Source: Mycolicibacterium monacense
Lineage (GTDB): Bacteria; Actinomycetota; Actinomycetes; Mycobacteriales; Mycobacteriaceae
Direction of reading: 5' to 3'
NCBI RefSeq assembly: GCF_010731575.1
Contig: NZ_AP022617.1
Location: 1,922,001-1,986,000, forward strand
DNA length: 64,000 bases
Shown here: positions 9,391 through 17,845 of the stretch, piece after piece
Layout: each line of letters begins with the position of its first letter
Numbering within the stretch: position 1 is the stretch's first letter
Position numbers and translations under genes: made by a program
Notes under the pieces: model-generated
Databases searched by the model: none
What the model saw: only the letters and a program-made list of their open reading frames with translations
Told to the model about the DNA's origin: nothing

Positions 9391-10590
9391 GTGAGCGCTT
9401 CGGATCTGCACCTGCGACCGGTCACCGAGGCCGACTGGCCGCTCATGGTGCGCCTGGACGCGACCAACTTCGGCCAGGTCGTGCCCGAATCGGCCCTGAG
9501 GACCTGGCGGTCGCTGATCCCCGACGGTGCCGCACTCGTGGTGGCCGACGGCGACGACGTGGTGGGCCAGGCGTTCTTTCTCGACCTGCAGCTGACTGTT
9601 CCCGGCGGCGCCGTCCTGCCCGTCGCGGGCATCACGTGGGTATCGGTGGCGCCGACGCATCGCCGTCGCGGTGTGCTGCGGTCGATGTTCACCGAACTGC
9701 ACGACCGGGTCGCCGCTGCGGGACGTCCGATCGCCGCGCTGACGGCCAGCGAGGGCGGTATCTACGGACGGTTCGGGTACGGGCCGGCGACGACTGCTCA
9801 CGAGTGGTCCGTCGATCGGCGCACGGCCCAGTTCCGTTCCACCACAGCCGATCCCGGTGGTGTTCGGATCGTGACACCGAGTGAGCACCTCGACGATTTC
9901 GCCGCCGTCTACGACCGCTGGCGGAAAGTGACGCCGGGTGGCCTGGTCCGTCCCCGCGCCCTGTGGGACGATCTGCTGGCCGACCGCGACGACGACCGGG
10001 CCGGCGGCAGCGCCCTGTTCGCCTTCCTGCACGCCGACGGCTACGCGCTCTACCGGGTGCACGGGTCGGGGCCCAGGCACGTCCGGGTGGTGGAGTTGAC
10101 GGCCGCGACGGCCGAGGCGCACGCCGCGCTGTGGCGGGCGTTGTGCGGACTGGACCTGATGGAGCGCATCGAGATCGCCACGCATCCGGCCGATCCGCTG
10201 CCCTACCTGCTTGCCGACGCCCGCCGGGTGCGCACCACCGCCGTCGTCGACGACCTCTGGTTGCGGTTGATGGACGTCCCGGCCGCGCTGCAGTCGCGCA
10301 CCTACGACCGCGACCTGTCGCTCGTGCTCGAGGTCGACGACGGGTTCCGTTGCGACGGCGGCCGATTCGCACTGGACATCCGCGACGGCCGCGCCGTGTG
10401 CACGCCGACGGACGCCGCACCCGACGTCGCACTCGACATCGACGTCCTCGGGTCGCTGTACCTCGGCGGCCACCGGGCGACGGCATTCACCGCGGCGAAC
10501 CGGTTGCGCGGCAACGATTCCGAGCTGATCGCGCAACTCGACAGGGCCTTCGCCGCCGACGTTCCGGCCGAGTTGGGCTTCCCGTTCTGA
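9391..10590 (+). CDS. eis: Eis-type GNAT N-acetyltransferase
   Basis: This 399-residue protein is collinear with M. tuberculosis Eis (about 402 residues). The acetyl-CoA segment VSVAPTHRRRGVLRSMFTEL and the segment ASEGGIYGRFGYGPAT are nearly identical to Eis, as is PGGLVRP. The protein ends in GFPF, keeping the C-terminal Phe whose carboxylate acts as general base. Eis hexamers acetylate multiple amines of aminoglycosides and also modify protein and peptide targets. GTG 9391 gives the Eis-like N-terminus. No WhiB7-type promoter was recognised upstream. Confidence 0.93.
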   Translation: MSASDLHLRPVTEADWPLMVRLDATNFGQVVPESALRTWRSLIPDGAALVVADGDDVVGQAFFLDLQLTVPGGAVLPVAGITWVSVAPTHRRRGVLRSMFTELHDRVAAAGRPIAALTASEGGIYGRFGYGPATTAHEWSVDRRTAQFRSTTADPGGVRIVTPSEHLDDFAAVYDRWRKVTPGGLVRPRALWDDLLADRDDDRAGGSALFAFLHADGYALYRVHGSGPRHVRVVELTAATAEAHAALWRALCGLDLMERIEIATHPADPLPYLLADARRVRTTAVVDDLWLRLMDVPAALQSRTYDRDLSLVLEVDDGFRCDGGRFALDIRDGRAVCTPTDAAPDVALDIDVLGSLYLGGHRATAFTAANRLRGNDSELIAQLDRAFAADVPAELGFPF

Positions 10591-10599
10591 GGCGTCGCC

Positions 10600-11451
10600 T
10601 CACACCGCGGTCGTCGCCGCCCGGCGCCGGTAGGCCGACGGCGTCTCCCCGCAGAACTGCGTGAAGGCCCGCGTGAAGGAACTGAGGCTGTCGAATCCGA
10701 CCGCCGCCGACGTCTCCTGCACCGACTGCCCGGGCGCGGCCAGCAGGGCCATCGCGCGCAGCATCCTGGCGTGCAGCAGATAGGTCCGCCACGACAGCCC
10801 GAGTTCCTCGGCGAACAGGCGCCGCAGCGTGCGCTCGGACACCGCCACCGCGCGGCTCACCTCGTCGGCGGTCACGGCCTGCAGGTGTTCACGCGTGTAG
10901 GCCAGCGCCGCGGCCACGATCGGATGTTCGGAACTCGGCAGGCTCAACGGGGCCTCGTGGTCGAGCGCCTCGATCACGAGGTTGCCCAGGGTCTGGAAGA
11001 AGGCGTCGGCCGCCGCCTCGTCGTGAACGGCGCCCGCGCGGCGGTCGATCGGCCAGCGCAGCGCGTAGATCATCATCTCCCGGATCAGCGGTGAGACGGC
11101 CAGGATCCGGGCGCGGTTGCCGCCGTCGGGGATCAGGGCCCGGTCGAACATCACCGCGACGGTGCGGACGTCGGCGTTCATCGTGGCCTGGTGTTCGAGT
11201 CCCATCGGCAGCCACGCGGCCTGCTGCGGCGGGACGAGGTAGTGCCCCGAGGGGGTCTCGACCTCGACCACGCCGCCGATGGCGTACTCGATCTGGTGCA
11301 CGTCGTGCGAATGCCAACCGGTGATCAGGCCGTCACCCTGATAGAGGTAGCTGCCCGCCAGCGCGCGGCCGCCGCGGCGCAGGTCGATCACCCGCTCGGA
11401 CAGGTTGGCCGGTTCGGCTAAACCCTTGGCCGATAGCGCAGAGACGGTCAC
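10600..11451 (-). CDS. AraC family transcriptional regulator with cupin sensor
   Basis: A 283-residue regulator. The N-terminal cupin-like domain (about 25-130, WHSHDVHQIEYA) precedes a C-terminal AraC double helix-turn-helix (about 180-280), with AVSERTLRRLFAEELG and VGFDSLSSFTRAFTQFCGETPSAYR as the signature. GTG 11451 removes a long non-conserved extension. It is divergent from an amidohydrolase gene 61 bases away, with a perfect inverted repeat between them, so it probably controls that gene and itself. Confidence 0.88.
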   Translation of the reverse strand: MTVSALSAKGLAEPANLSERVIDLRRGGRALAGSYLYQGDGLITGWHSHDVHQIEYAIGGVVEVETPSGHYLVPPQQAAWLPMGLEHQATMNADVRTVAVMFDRALIPDGGNRARILAVSPLIREMMIYALRWPIDRRAGAVHDEAAADAFFQTLGNLVIEALDHEAPLSLPSSEHPIVAAALAYTREHLQAVTADEVSRAVAVSERTLRRLFAEELGLSWRTYLLHARMLRAMALLAAPGQSVQETSAAVGFDSLSSFTRAFTQFCGETPSAYRRRAATTAV

Positions 11452-11467
11452 ACCTATGGAGGGTACA

Positions 11468-11484
11468 ACTGGAACAAGTCCAGT
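11468..11484. promoter_or_regulatory. Inverted repeat, likely regulator operator
   Basis: ACTGGA-N5-TCCAGT is a perfect 6-base inverted repeat between the divergent AraC-type regulator and the amidohydrolase. It lies 28 bases before the amidohydrolase GTG, where a regulator would contact the promoter. Binding is inferred from position and symmetry. Confidence 0.5.
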
Positions 11485-11512
11485 GTGATCGTGACCACGT
11501 GAAGGAGTGCCT

Positions 11513-12775
11513 GTGAATGTCGACGACCTGATTCTGGTGAGCATCGACGACCACGTGGTGGAACCGCCCGACATGTTCCTGCGGCACGTGCCTGCCAAGT
11601 ACAAGGAGGAGGCGCCGATCGTCGTCACCGACGACAAGGGCGTCGACCAGTGGATGTACCAGGGCCGCCCGCAGGGTGTCAGCGGCCTCAACGCGGTGGT
11701 GTCCTGGCCGGCCGAGGAGTGGGGACGCGACCCGGCCGGCTTCGCCGAGATGCGTCCGGGCGTCTACGACGTCCACGAACGCGTCCGCGACATGAACCGC
11801 AACGGCATCCTCGCCTCGATGTGCTTCCCGACCTTCACCGGGTTCTCGGCGCGTCATCTCAACATGCACCGCGAAGAGTCGACGCTGGTGATGGTGTCGG
11901 CCTACAACGACTGGCACATCGACGAATGGGCGGGCTCGTATCCGGGCCGCTTCATCCCGATCGCGATCATGCCGACGTGGAACCCCGAGGCGATGTGCGC
12001 CGAGATCCGCCGGGTCGCCGCCAAGGGGTGCCGCGCGGTGACCATGCCGGAGTTGCCGCATCTGGAGGGTCTGCCCAGCTACCACGACGAGGACTACTGG
12101 GGCCCGGTGTTCCGGACGCTGTCCGAGGAGAACGTGGTGATGTGCCTTCACATCGGCACCGGCTTCGGCGCGATCAGCATGGCGCCCAACGCGCCGATCG
12201 ACAACCTGATCATCCTGGCCACCCAGGTCTCGGCGATGTGCGCCCAGGACCTGCTGTGGGGCCCGGCGATGCGCAACTATCCCGACCTGAAGTTCGCGTT
12301 CTCCGAAGGTGGCATCGGGTGGATCCCGTTCTACCTCGACCGCAGCGACCGCCACTACACCAACCAGAAGTGGCTGCGCCGCGACTTCGGCGACAAGTTG
12401 CCCAGCGATGTGTTCCGTGAGCATTCGCTGGCCTGCTACGTCACCGACAAGACGTCGCTGAAGCTGCGGCACGAGATCGGCATCGACATCATCGCCTGGG
12501 AGTGCGACTACCCGCACAGCGACTGCTTCTGGCCGGACGCGCCCGAGCAGGTGCTCGCCGAGTTGAACGCCGCGGGCGCTTCGGATTCCGACATCAACAA
12601 GATCACCTGGGAGAACTCCTGCCGGTTCTTCGGCTGGGATCCGTTCGCGCTCACGCCGAAGGACCAGGCGACGGTGAAGGCGCTGCGGGCCGAGGGCGCC
12701 GACGTCGACGTGTCGATCCGGCCGCGTAAGGAGTGGGCGCGGCTCTACGAGCAGAAGCAACTCGCGAAGGCGTAG
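11513..12775 (+). CDS. Amidohydrolase family protein (amidohydrolase 2)
   Basis: A 420-residue TIM-barrel amidohydrolase of the PF04909 type. It opens with a metal-site-like motif (SIDDHVVEPPDMF), has a long middle barrel, and ends with WECDYPHSDCFWPDAP, whose Asp/His set matches the catalytic end of ACMSD-like decarboxylase/hydrolases. GTG 11513 is preferred over GTG 11507 because the latter lies inside the GAAGGAG ribosome site. Mycobacteria have many paralogues, often in lipid or aromatic catabolism. Control by the divergent AraC-type regulator is likely. Confidence 0.85.
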   Translation: MNVDDLILVSIDDHVVEPPDMFLRHVPAKYKEEAPIVVTDDKGVDQWMYQGRPQGVSGLNAVVSWPAEEWGRDPAGFAEMRPGVYDVHERVRDMNRNGILASMCFPTFTGFSARHLNMHREESTLVMVSAYNDWHIDEWAGSYPGRFIPIAIMPTWNPEAMCAEIRRVAAKGCRAVTMPELPHLEGLPSYHDEDYWGPVFRTLSEENVVMCLHIGTGFGAISMAPNAPIDNLIILATQVSAMCAQDLLWGPAMRNYPDLKFAFSEGGIGWIPFYLDRSDRHYTNQKWLRRDFGDKLPSDVFREHSLACYVTDKTSLKLRHEIGIDIIAWECDYPHSDCFWPDAPEQVLAELNAAGASDSDINKITWENSCRFFGWDPFALTPKDQATVKALRAEGADVDVSIRPRKEWARLYEQKQLAKA

Positions 12776-12784
12776 GCCCCTTGC

Positions 12785-12845
12785 GTTGACTCTGCGTCCA
12801 GGGCGACGAAACGCGAGTGGACCCCGCCTTCAGCGCAGAGTCGAC
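12785..12845. repeat. Intergenic hairpin element
   Basis: GTTGACTCTGCG (12785-12796) is repeated inverted as CGCAGAGTCGAC (12834-12845), 11 of 12 matching, around a 37-base loop. It lies between two co-directional genes, immediately after the amidohydrolase stop. It could terminate transcription, although it lacks a T-run, or be a copy of a dispersed intergenic element. Confidence 0.55.
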
Positions 12846-12895
12846 GGGGTTTGTGGCCGGGAAGCTCGGGGGCGGGCTCGCGTAGAGTCCGGCCG

Positions 12896-13723
12896 GTGGA
12901 CTTCGACCTCGACCTGCCGTCCGGACGGGTGCACGCCCGGTCGTGGGGTGCCGACGATGCGCCGATCCTGTTGTGCGTACACGGCATCTCGGCCAACCTG
13001 ACGGCGTTCACCTACCTCGCCGACCGGTTGGCCGGTCCGGACCGCCGGGTGGTCGCATTCGACCTGCGCGGCCGCGGTCGCAGCGAGATCACCCCGCCCG
13101 GCAGCTACGGGCTCGACAGCCACGCCCGCGACGTCCTCGCGGTGGCCGACGCGCTCGGCGCCGACGCGGTCGACCTCACCGGCTGGTCACTCGGTGCGCT
13201 GATCGCGATGCGCGTCGCCCGCGACGACGACACCCGGGTGCGCAGCGTCTCGCTGATCGACCACATCGGTCCGGCGCAGCGGGCCGCGCTCGCGCCGGTG
13301 CGCGCGGGTTTCGCGCGGCTCGACGCGGCCGTCCCCGATCCGGCCGCTTACCTCGACAGCGTGCGCGCCGCAGGCATCGTCGATCCGTGGACGCCGTTCT
13401 GGGACGAGCACCACACCTACGAACTGGCCGAACAGCCCGACGGGACGTGGCGTCCGACGACCTCGCGTGCCGCCGCCGAAGAGGACCTCTTCCAGCGCTG
13501 GCCCACCGACTGGACCGACCACTGGCGGGCACTGACCATGCCGGCGGTCGCGGTCCGGGCGATGCGGCCCCTCAACGGCGCCGTGCTGATCGGCGACGAG
13601 GCCGTCGCGGACCTGCGCGCCACCAACCCGGCGGTCCGCGTCGTCGAGACCCCCGACAGCAACCACTTCACCTGCATCGTGGACCTCGTCACCGCCGAAG
13701 CGGTCGGATCGGTGCTGCGATAA
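12896..13723 (+). CDS. Alpha/beta hydrolase
   Basis: A 275-residue alpha/beta hydrolase. The oxyanion HGISAN is near residue 29, the nucleophile S98 sits in TGWSLGAL, and the catalytic His is in DSNHFTC near the C-terminus. FDLRGRGRS is typical of lipase/meta-cleavage hydrolase relatives. GTG 12896 begins the conserved N-terminus. Specific substrate unknown. The next gene starts 42 bases downstream on the same strand. Confidence 0.87.
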   Translation: MDFDLDLPSGRVHARSWGADDAPILLCVHGISANLTAFTYLADRLAGPDRRVVAFDLRGRGRSEITPPGSYGLDSHARDVLAVADALGADAVDLTGWSLGALIAMRVARDDDTRVRSVSLIDHIGPAQRAALAPVRAGFARLDAAVPDPAAYLDSVRAAGIVDPWTPFWDEHHTYELAEQPDGTWRPTTSRAAAEEDLFQRWPTDWTDHWRALTMPAVAVRAMRPLNGAVLIGDEAVADLRATNPAVRVVETPDSNHFTCIVDLVTAEAVGSVLR

Positions 13724-13765
13724 ATCGCTTTCGCGGGTGCGGCGCCGTACGGCACCCTGTCCCGC

Positions 13766-14494
13766 GTGGTGGATGTGGCGGCTTTCGACCGGGATGGCCA
13801 TCTCAAGATCGACCAGCCGGAGTTGCGCGGCGCCGCCGGGGCCGCCCGCGCGGCGCTGTGGGCGCAGATCGGGCTGTCACCCGGCGATCCGGCGTCGTGG
13901 ACGCAGCCGGTCGTCTGGGCGGCGGATATGACCGGCGTCGGCCCGTTCGGGGAACTGACCCGCAGCACGCGCCTGGCCGAGACGCTCGACGCCCTGTGCG
14001 GCGTCGGCGGGTGGCAGCCGCGCGGTGCGCTGGGCAACATCCCGGTGCGCTTTCCGGTGTCGCCGGTCGGTGACGACCGGGGCTGGCACATCGACCTGAA
14101 CACGCCACGTCCCGACGGCGGGTGGGCGGTCAGCGGGCGCCCTCACACACTGCTGTTGTTGACGCTGCTCTCCGATGTCGGTCCCGACGATGCGCCGACC
14201 CGCATCCGCGTCGGATCGCATCGCGATGTGGCGGCCGTGCTGGACGCGACACCGGTGGATTTCCTCGAGGCCGGCGCACTCGTCGACCGGGTCAGCGCCG
14301 GCCGACCGGTGGCGCACGCGACCGGGTCCGCGGGTGACATGTACCTGCTGCATCCGTTCACGGTGCACGCCGCCGACGAACACCGCGGCCGCACACCACG
14401 ATTCATGGCCCAGACACCGGTCGTGCTGAGCGCACCGCTGGATCCCGCGAGCGCCTCGGTGCCCGCCCGCGTGTGGTCCGGTGGTCCCGCCTGA
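13766..14494 (+). CDS. Phytanoyl-CoA dioxygenase (PhyH) family protein
   Basis: A 242-residue PhyH-like Fe(II)/2-oxoglutarate oxygenase. H108 and D110 (GWHIDLN) give the HxD pair. H201 (or H196) in HPFTVHAAD gives the distal His, and R207 in HRGRTPRF is placed to bind 2-oxoglutarate. Family members hydroxylate lipids, amino acids or natural products; no substrate can be given. It follows the alpha/beta hydrolase closely and may be co-transcribed. Confidence 0.82.
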   Translation: MVDVAAFDRDGHLKIDQPELRGAAGAARAALWAQIGLSPGDPASWTQPVVWAADMTGVGPFGELTRSTRLAETLDALCGVGGWQPRGALGNIPVRFPVSPVGDDRGWHIDLNTPRPDGGWAVSGRPHTLLLLTLLSDVGPDDAPTRIRVGSHRDVAAVLDATPVDFLEAGALVDRVSAGRPVAHATGSAGDMYLLHPFTVHAADEHRGRTPRFMAQTPVVLSAPLDPASASVPARVWSGGPA

Positions 14495-15241
14495 TCAGGC
14501 GGGCACGACGACGACGAGATCGGCTCCGTCGCGTTCGACCCGCATCCCGGCGCGCCGCGCGACGGTCGCGACCGCCGCCGCGTCGGACGGTTCGGCACGG
14601 GTGGTGGCCAGCGCGCGGGCGAGCCTGCCCTTGTGCGCCTTGTTGAAGTGGCTGACCACGGTGCGTCGGCCGTCGGGGTGTTCGGCGAGCACGTCGACGC
14701 GCACCGCGTCGGGCAACCGGCCGAGCGCGGCATAGGAACCGGACCGCAGGTCGACGACGAGTTCCTGTGCGGCGATGTCGGTCAGCACCGGTTCGAGAAC
14801 CGGACGCCACCGCGCGCTCAGCGGCGCACTCGCGGGCAGTTTCGCGCTCGCCGAGAGCCGGTAGGCGGGCACCGGGTCGTCGGCCCGCAGCAGCCCGAAC
14901 AGTGCCGAACCGATCGCCAGTCGCTGCCGGGCCCGTACGGCGGCCGCGCCGCGCAACGACCCGATGTCCAGGGCGTCGTAGAGCACGCCGGTGTAGCGGT
15001 CGATGGCGGGCAGCGTCGGGGCGGTGTGCAGGACGGCGTTGCGTTCGATCTCGGCGTCCTGTTTCGGCGAGAGTCCCAGCGCCCCGCGGCTCGCCTCCCG
15101 GTCGGCCGACAGGTCGACGAGTTCGTCGAGGAGCGCCTTGCGCACCGGGTCCAGGTCGGGGAAGGACAGCCGGTCGAGCCGCAGCGGCGGTCCGTCGCCG
15201 CCGTCGCGTTTGGTCTCCGATGGCGGAAGCAGCACGAGCAC
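14495..15241 (-). CDS. yaaA: YaaA family peroxide stress protein
   Basis: A 248-residue YaaA/DUF328 protein. It begins VLVLLPPSETKR, has YTGVLYDALD and YRLSASAKLP in the middle, and carries the signature SHFNKAHKGRLAR near residue 190. E. coli YaaA limits intracellular iron and DNA damage during peroxide stress. GTG 15241 is chosen because the family N-terminus starts there. It lies 26 bases downstream of a small repair-type gene on the same strand, suggesting an operon. Confidence 0.88.
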   Translation of the reverse strand: MLVLLPPSETKRDGGDGPPLRLDRLSFPDLDPVRKALLDELVDLSADREASRGALGLSPKQDAEIERNAVLHTAPTLPAIDRYTGVLYDALDIGSLRGAAAVRARQRLAIGSALFGLLRADDPVPAYRLSASAKLPASAPLSARWRPVLEPVLTDIAAQELVVDLRSGSYAALGRLPDAVRVDVLAEHPDGRRTVVSHFNKAHKGRLARALATTRAEPSDAAAVATVARRAGMRVERDGADLVVVVPA

Positions 15242-15267
15242 GGCGACGACGTTATCGCCGAGACACC

Positions 15268-15747
15268 TCAGAGCGGTATTCGGCGCTCGCGGTCGGAGGT
15301 CGGCCACACGTACGGCAGGTCGTCGGGCACGTCGGGGAACAGCGGCCGGTAGTGGGCCGGATCCTTCTTCACCAACGCCGCCCGGTGGCTGCGGTGGAAG
15401 GCCTCGTCGCCCAGCCACGGTGGCAGCTCGCCGGCGGCGCCGAGTTCGGCCTGTGAGCGCACGGCGGTGGCGCCGACCGTCGCGCCGAGATCGGTCACCA
15501 GCGTCGTGGCGCACGTGTCGGCCCGTCCGCTGCGGCACCAGTGGGCGCAGATCTGCAGCCCGTAGCGCACCAGGGCCTCCTCGTAACCCGCCCACATCGC
15601 GGCGGCGGGATGGTGCCGCCATCCGTAGCCCGGCACCGTCAGCGCCCGCAGGACCTGGATCACCTCCACCCGCTGCTTACCGAGTCGACGCACATCGAGC
15701 ACCTCGGCGCTGGCGTCGAAATCCTCGCAGGGCAGGAAGGTCTGCAT
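15268..15747 (-). CDS. Pyrimidine-dimer-glycosylase-like / MSMEG_6728 family protein
   Basis: A 159-residue protein starting MQTFLPCEDF, with LDVRRLGKQRVEVIQVLRAL and a Trp/His-rich middle (YGWRHHPAAAMWAGY). This pattern resembles the T4 endonuclease V-like DNA glycosylase superfamily, known in mycobacteria as the MSMEG_6728 family. The link to pyrimidine-dimer repair is by family resemblance only. Co-orientation with yaaA fits an oxidative or DNA-damage response role. Confidence 0.6.
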   Translation of the reverse strand: MQTFLPCEDFDASAEVLDVRRLGKQRVEVIQVLRALTVPGYGWRHHPAAAMWAGYEEALVRYGLQICAHWCRSGRADTCATTLVTDLGATVGATAVRSQAELGAAGELPPWLGDEAFHRSHRAALVKKDPAHYRPLFPDVPDDLPYVWPTSDRERRIPL

Positions 15748-15794
15748 CGGTGCCGACGTACCCGCGGTGCGCGAAGATCACACGCGCACGACGT

Positions 15795-16931
15795 TCAGGC
15801 GTGCGCGAGCAGCAGGGGAACCCGCTGTTCGGCATCGGTCAGCGAGCCGTGCTGGCCCCGCAGCGCCGACTCCATCGGCTCCACCGTGCGACGCACCAGC
15901 GCCGCGGAATCCCTTGCCGCGACCACGATGTCACCGATCCGCGGGCGCATGTCGTCGGCCACCCGGGCGCCGAACCAGCCGGCCTCGATGGCTTCGTCGC
16001 GGGTGGTGACCCAGGCCCGGTCGCCGAGCGTCTCCCGCCACGCCGCCAGCACCGTGGCCGTCGCCCCCTCGGCGACGTAGACATAGCGGGCGCGTGCTTC
16101 CCCCGCGACCGCCTCGACCCCGTCGAACAGAGGAGCGCACGCGTCGAGATCGAGGATGCGGCCCGGATCGACCTCCACCATCCCGTGGTCGGCGACCACG
16201 GCGAGCAGCGCACCCGGCGGCAGCCCGGTGACCACCGACTCGACCAGCCGGTCGACCTGGCGTAGCTGCAGACGCCACGCCGTCGACCCCGGCCCGTACA
16301 GGTGCCCGAGCAGATCGAGGTCGCCGTGGTAGCCGTAACAGAATCCGCCGTCGGTGAGGGCCCGGCGCACCGAGGCGGCGAGGTCACCGAGTCCGTGTAC
16401 GCCGATGAAACGCCCGCCGCGCAGCACTGCGCGGGTCAGGCCCGAACCGGCGAACTCCGCGTTCGACACGACGTGTACGGCGACGCCGGCCGACGCCGCG
16501 CGTTCGAAGGCCGTCGGCATCGGCTGCACCGTCTCGGGTGGCATCGACTCGCGTAGATCCTCACCCCAGGGGTGGGGACGCCAGCGCAGCGGGTTCACCA
16601 CACCGGCACCGGGCATGCGGAACGTGTAGCCCACCATGCCGTGCGCCCCGGAGCGGCACCCCGTCCCCACGGAGGCCAGGCTGGCGACCGTGGTGGACGG
16701 GAATCCGACCTGCAGGGTGTCGCCGCGCAGACCGCTCAGGACCGGCGCATCGTCGGCGTGCCGATCGAGTAGTTCGGCGCCGAGGCCGTCGATGAGCAGG
16801 ACGCACGCGGAGCCGATCCCGGTCGGTAGGTCGATCCGCGCGTCGAAGCCGGGCACCTCCATCGCCGCGAGCACCGAGGGGACCACGTCGGCGAGGTGCG
16901 GTACGTCCGGATTCGACTGCGGGAGCTGCAT
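15795..16931 (-). CDS. Alkaline-phosphatase-superfamily phosphodiesterase/nucleotide pyrophosphatase
   Basis: A 378-residue protein of the type I phosphodiesterase/nucleotide pyrophosphatase group (PF01663). D48 in LLIDGLG, the Thr nucleophile region GFPSTTVASL (T80/T81) and VADHGMVEVD supply the two-metal site. No signal peptide is seen, so it is probably cytoplasmic. It likely hydrolyses a phosphodiester or pyrophosphate bond. ATG 16931 begins the family region. Confidence 0.85.
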   Translation of the reverse strand: MQLPQSNPDVPHLADVVPSVLAAMEVPGFDARIDLPTGIGSACVLLIDGLGAELLDRHADDAPVLSGLRGDTLQVGFPSTTVASLASVGTGCRSGAHGMVGYTFRMPGAGVVNPLRWRPHPWGEDLRESMPPETVQPMPTAFERAASAGVAVHVVSNAEFAGSGLTRAVLRGGRFIGVHGLGDLAASVRRALTDGGFCYGYHGDLDLLGHLYGPGSTAWRLQLRQVDRLVESVVTGLPPGALLAVVADHGMVEVDPGRILDLDACAPLFDGVEAVAGEARARYVYVAEGATATVLAAWRETLGDRAWVTTRDEAIEAGWFGARVADDMRPRIGDIVVAARDSAALVRRTVEPMESALRGQHGSLTDAEQRVPLLLAHA

Positions 16932-16960
16932 TCCAGCAGCGTGTCACACCGCGGGGTCGG

Positions 16961-17593
16961 TCACGCGGCCATCGGCGGGGGCGGCAACGGGGCGCCGGGC
17001 GGCGGGGGCGGCAACGGGGCGCCGGGCGGCGGGGGCGGTAACGGGGCGCCGGGGGGAGGAGGCGGCAGCGGGGCGCCGGGGGGCGGGGGCGGCAACGGCA
17101 CATTGATCGGGGGCTGCGCCGGCACCGTTGCCTCCGGGGGAGCGGGCAGGAACATCCGGTTGGTGAACTGCGGCTGGTGTGCGCCGCCGCCGCCGACCTT
17201 CACGCCGCGGCCACCTTCGCCCGAGGACACCGGCGTGCCGTCGGGCAGCGTGACCGCCGCATGGCCGCTGTTCCAGCCGATCACCAGCGCACCGGGTTCC
17301 GAACCGTGTTTGAAGCCGCGGGCGAGCAGTTCGCTTTCCATGTTCGCAGTGGTGAACCGGTCGCCGTACACGGGCCGTCCGGTCGCGGCGTTGCTGACCC
17401 ACGACGCGAGGCCCGAGCAGTCCGTTCCCGCCGGGCTGTCGCCGCCCGAGACGTAGGGCGTGCCCGAAACCGAGTTGACCAGTGACATCAACGTGACTAG
17501 AGCAAACATGCCGCCGGACGCTAGCAGAGCGTATCGGGCAGTCCAAAACCTGTGGCCGCGTTCACGTTTGGGAATTCGTATGGCCTGGGCCAC
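16961..17593 (-). CDS. Secreted/anchored NlpC/P60-like protein with proline-repeat tail
   Basis: A 210-residue protein. GTG 17593 gives a basic N-terminus followed by one hydrophobic segment (about 18-40). The catalytic-type Cys sits in AGTDCSGLASW and a candidate His in NSGHAAVTLPDG, the Cys-His arrangement of NlpC/P60-like cell-wall hydrolases. The C-terminus has four PLPPPPPGA units and one variant unit (PLPPPPMAA). The tail may span or bind the cell wall. Peptidoglycan hydrolysis is inferred from motif order and not certain. Confidence 0.65.
   Translation of the reverse strand: MAQAIRIPKRERGHRFWTARYALLASGGMFALVTLMSLVNSVSGTPYVSGGDSPAGTDCSGLASWVSNAATGRPVYGDRFTTANMESELLARGFKHGSEPGALVIGWNSGHAAVTLPDGTPVSSGEGGRGVKVGGGGAHQPQFTNRMFLPAPPEATVPAQPPINVPLPPPPPGAPLPPPPPGAPLPPPPPGAPLPPPPPGAPLPPPPMAA
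16964..17098 (-). repeat. 27-base tandem repeat, 5 units
   Basis: Five consecutive 27-base units encode the nine-residue motif PLPPPPPGA in the C-terminus of the wall-hydrolase-like protein; the last unit diverges to PLPPPPMAA. The units are nearly identical at DNA level, so copy number may vary by slippage. Confidence 0.85.
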
Positions 17594-17776
17594 GAAATCT
17601 GCGGCACCTCGACGTGCGCGTTTGCGCCTGGCGGCCAGTCCGCCGCCCCGGCGGTCGAACCGCACAGGCCGCCGCACTACCCGTTCCGAACTCGGCGAAC
17701 GCGACCGGCGTGGCCAATTACGGCAAAGCGGCGCACCCCGAGAGCCGGTCCTCCTCAAGGTATGGCGGCCGATACG

Positions 17777-17806
17777 TTGACTGGCAACCGTTCGGGTGCA
17801 TATGGT
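17777..17806 (+). promoter_or_regulatory. Candidate sigma70-type promoter
   Basis: TTGACT (17777-17782) and TATGGT (17801-17806), 18 bases apart, lie 40 bases before the ATG of the ArsR-fusion regulator. The rest of the 250-base gap back to the wall-protein gene shows no gene that I can support. Confidence 0.5.
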
Positions 17807-17845
17807 GGCTGATGCAGCCGACCGGTTGCCTGACGGAGACCGTTG

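Noticed and set aside
11465..11484. KstR-like match at the AraC/amidohydrolase promoter
   Set aside because: GTC replaces GTT and the flanks do not fit the consensus; better explained as the local inverted repeat.
16964..17098. CRISPR-like tandem repeats
   Set aside because: Units are contiguous 27-base coding repeats (PLPPPPPGA) without spacers.
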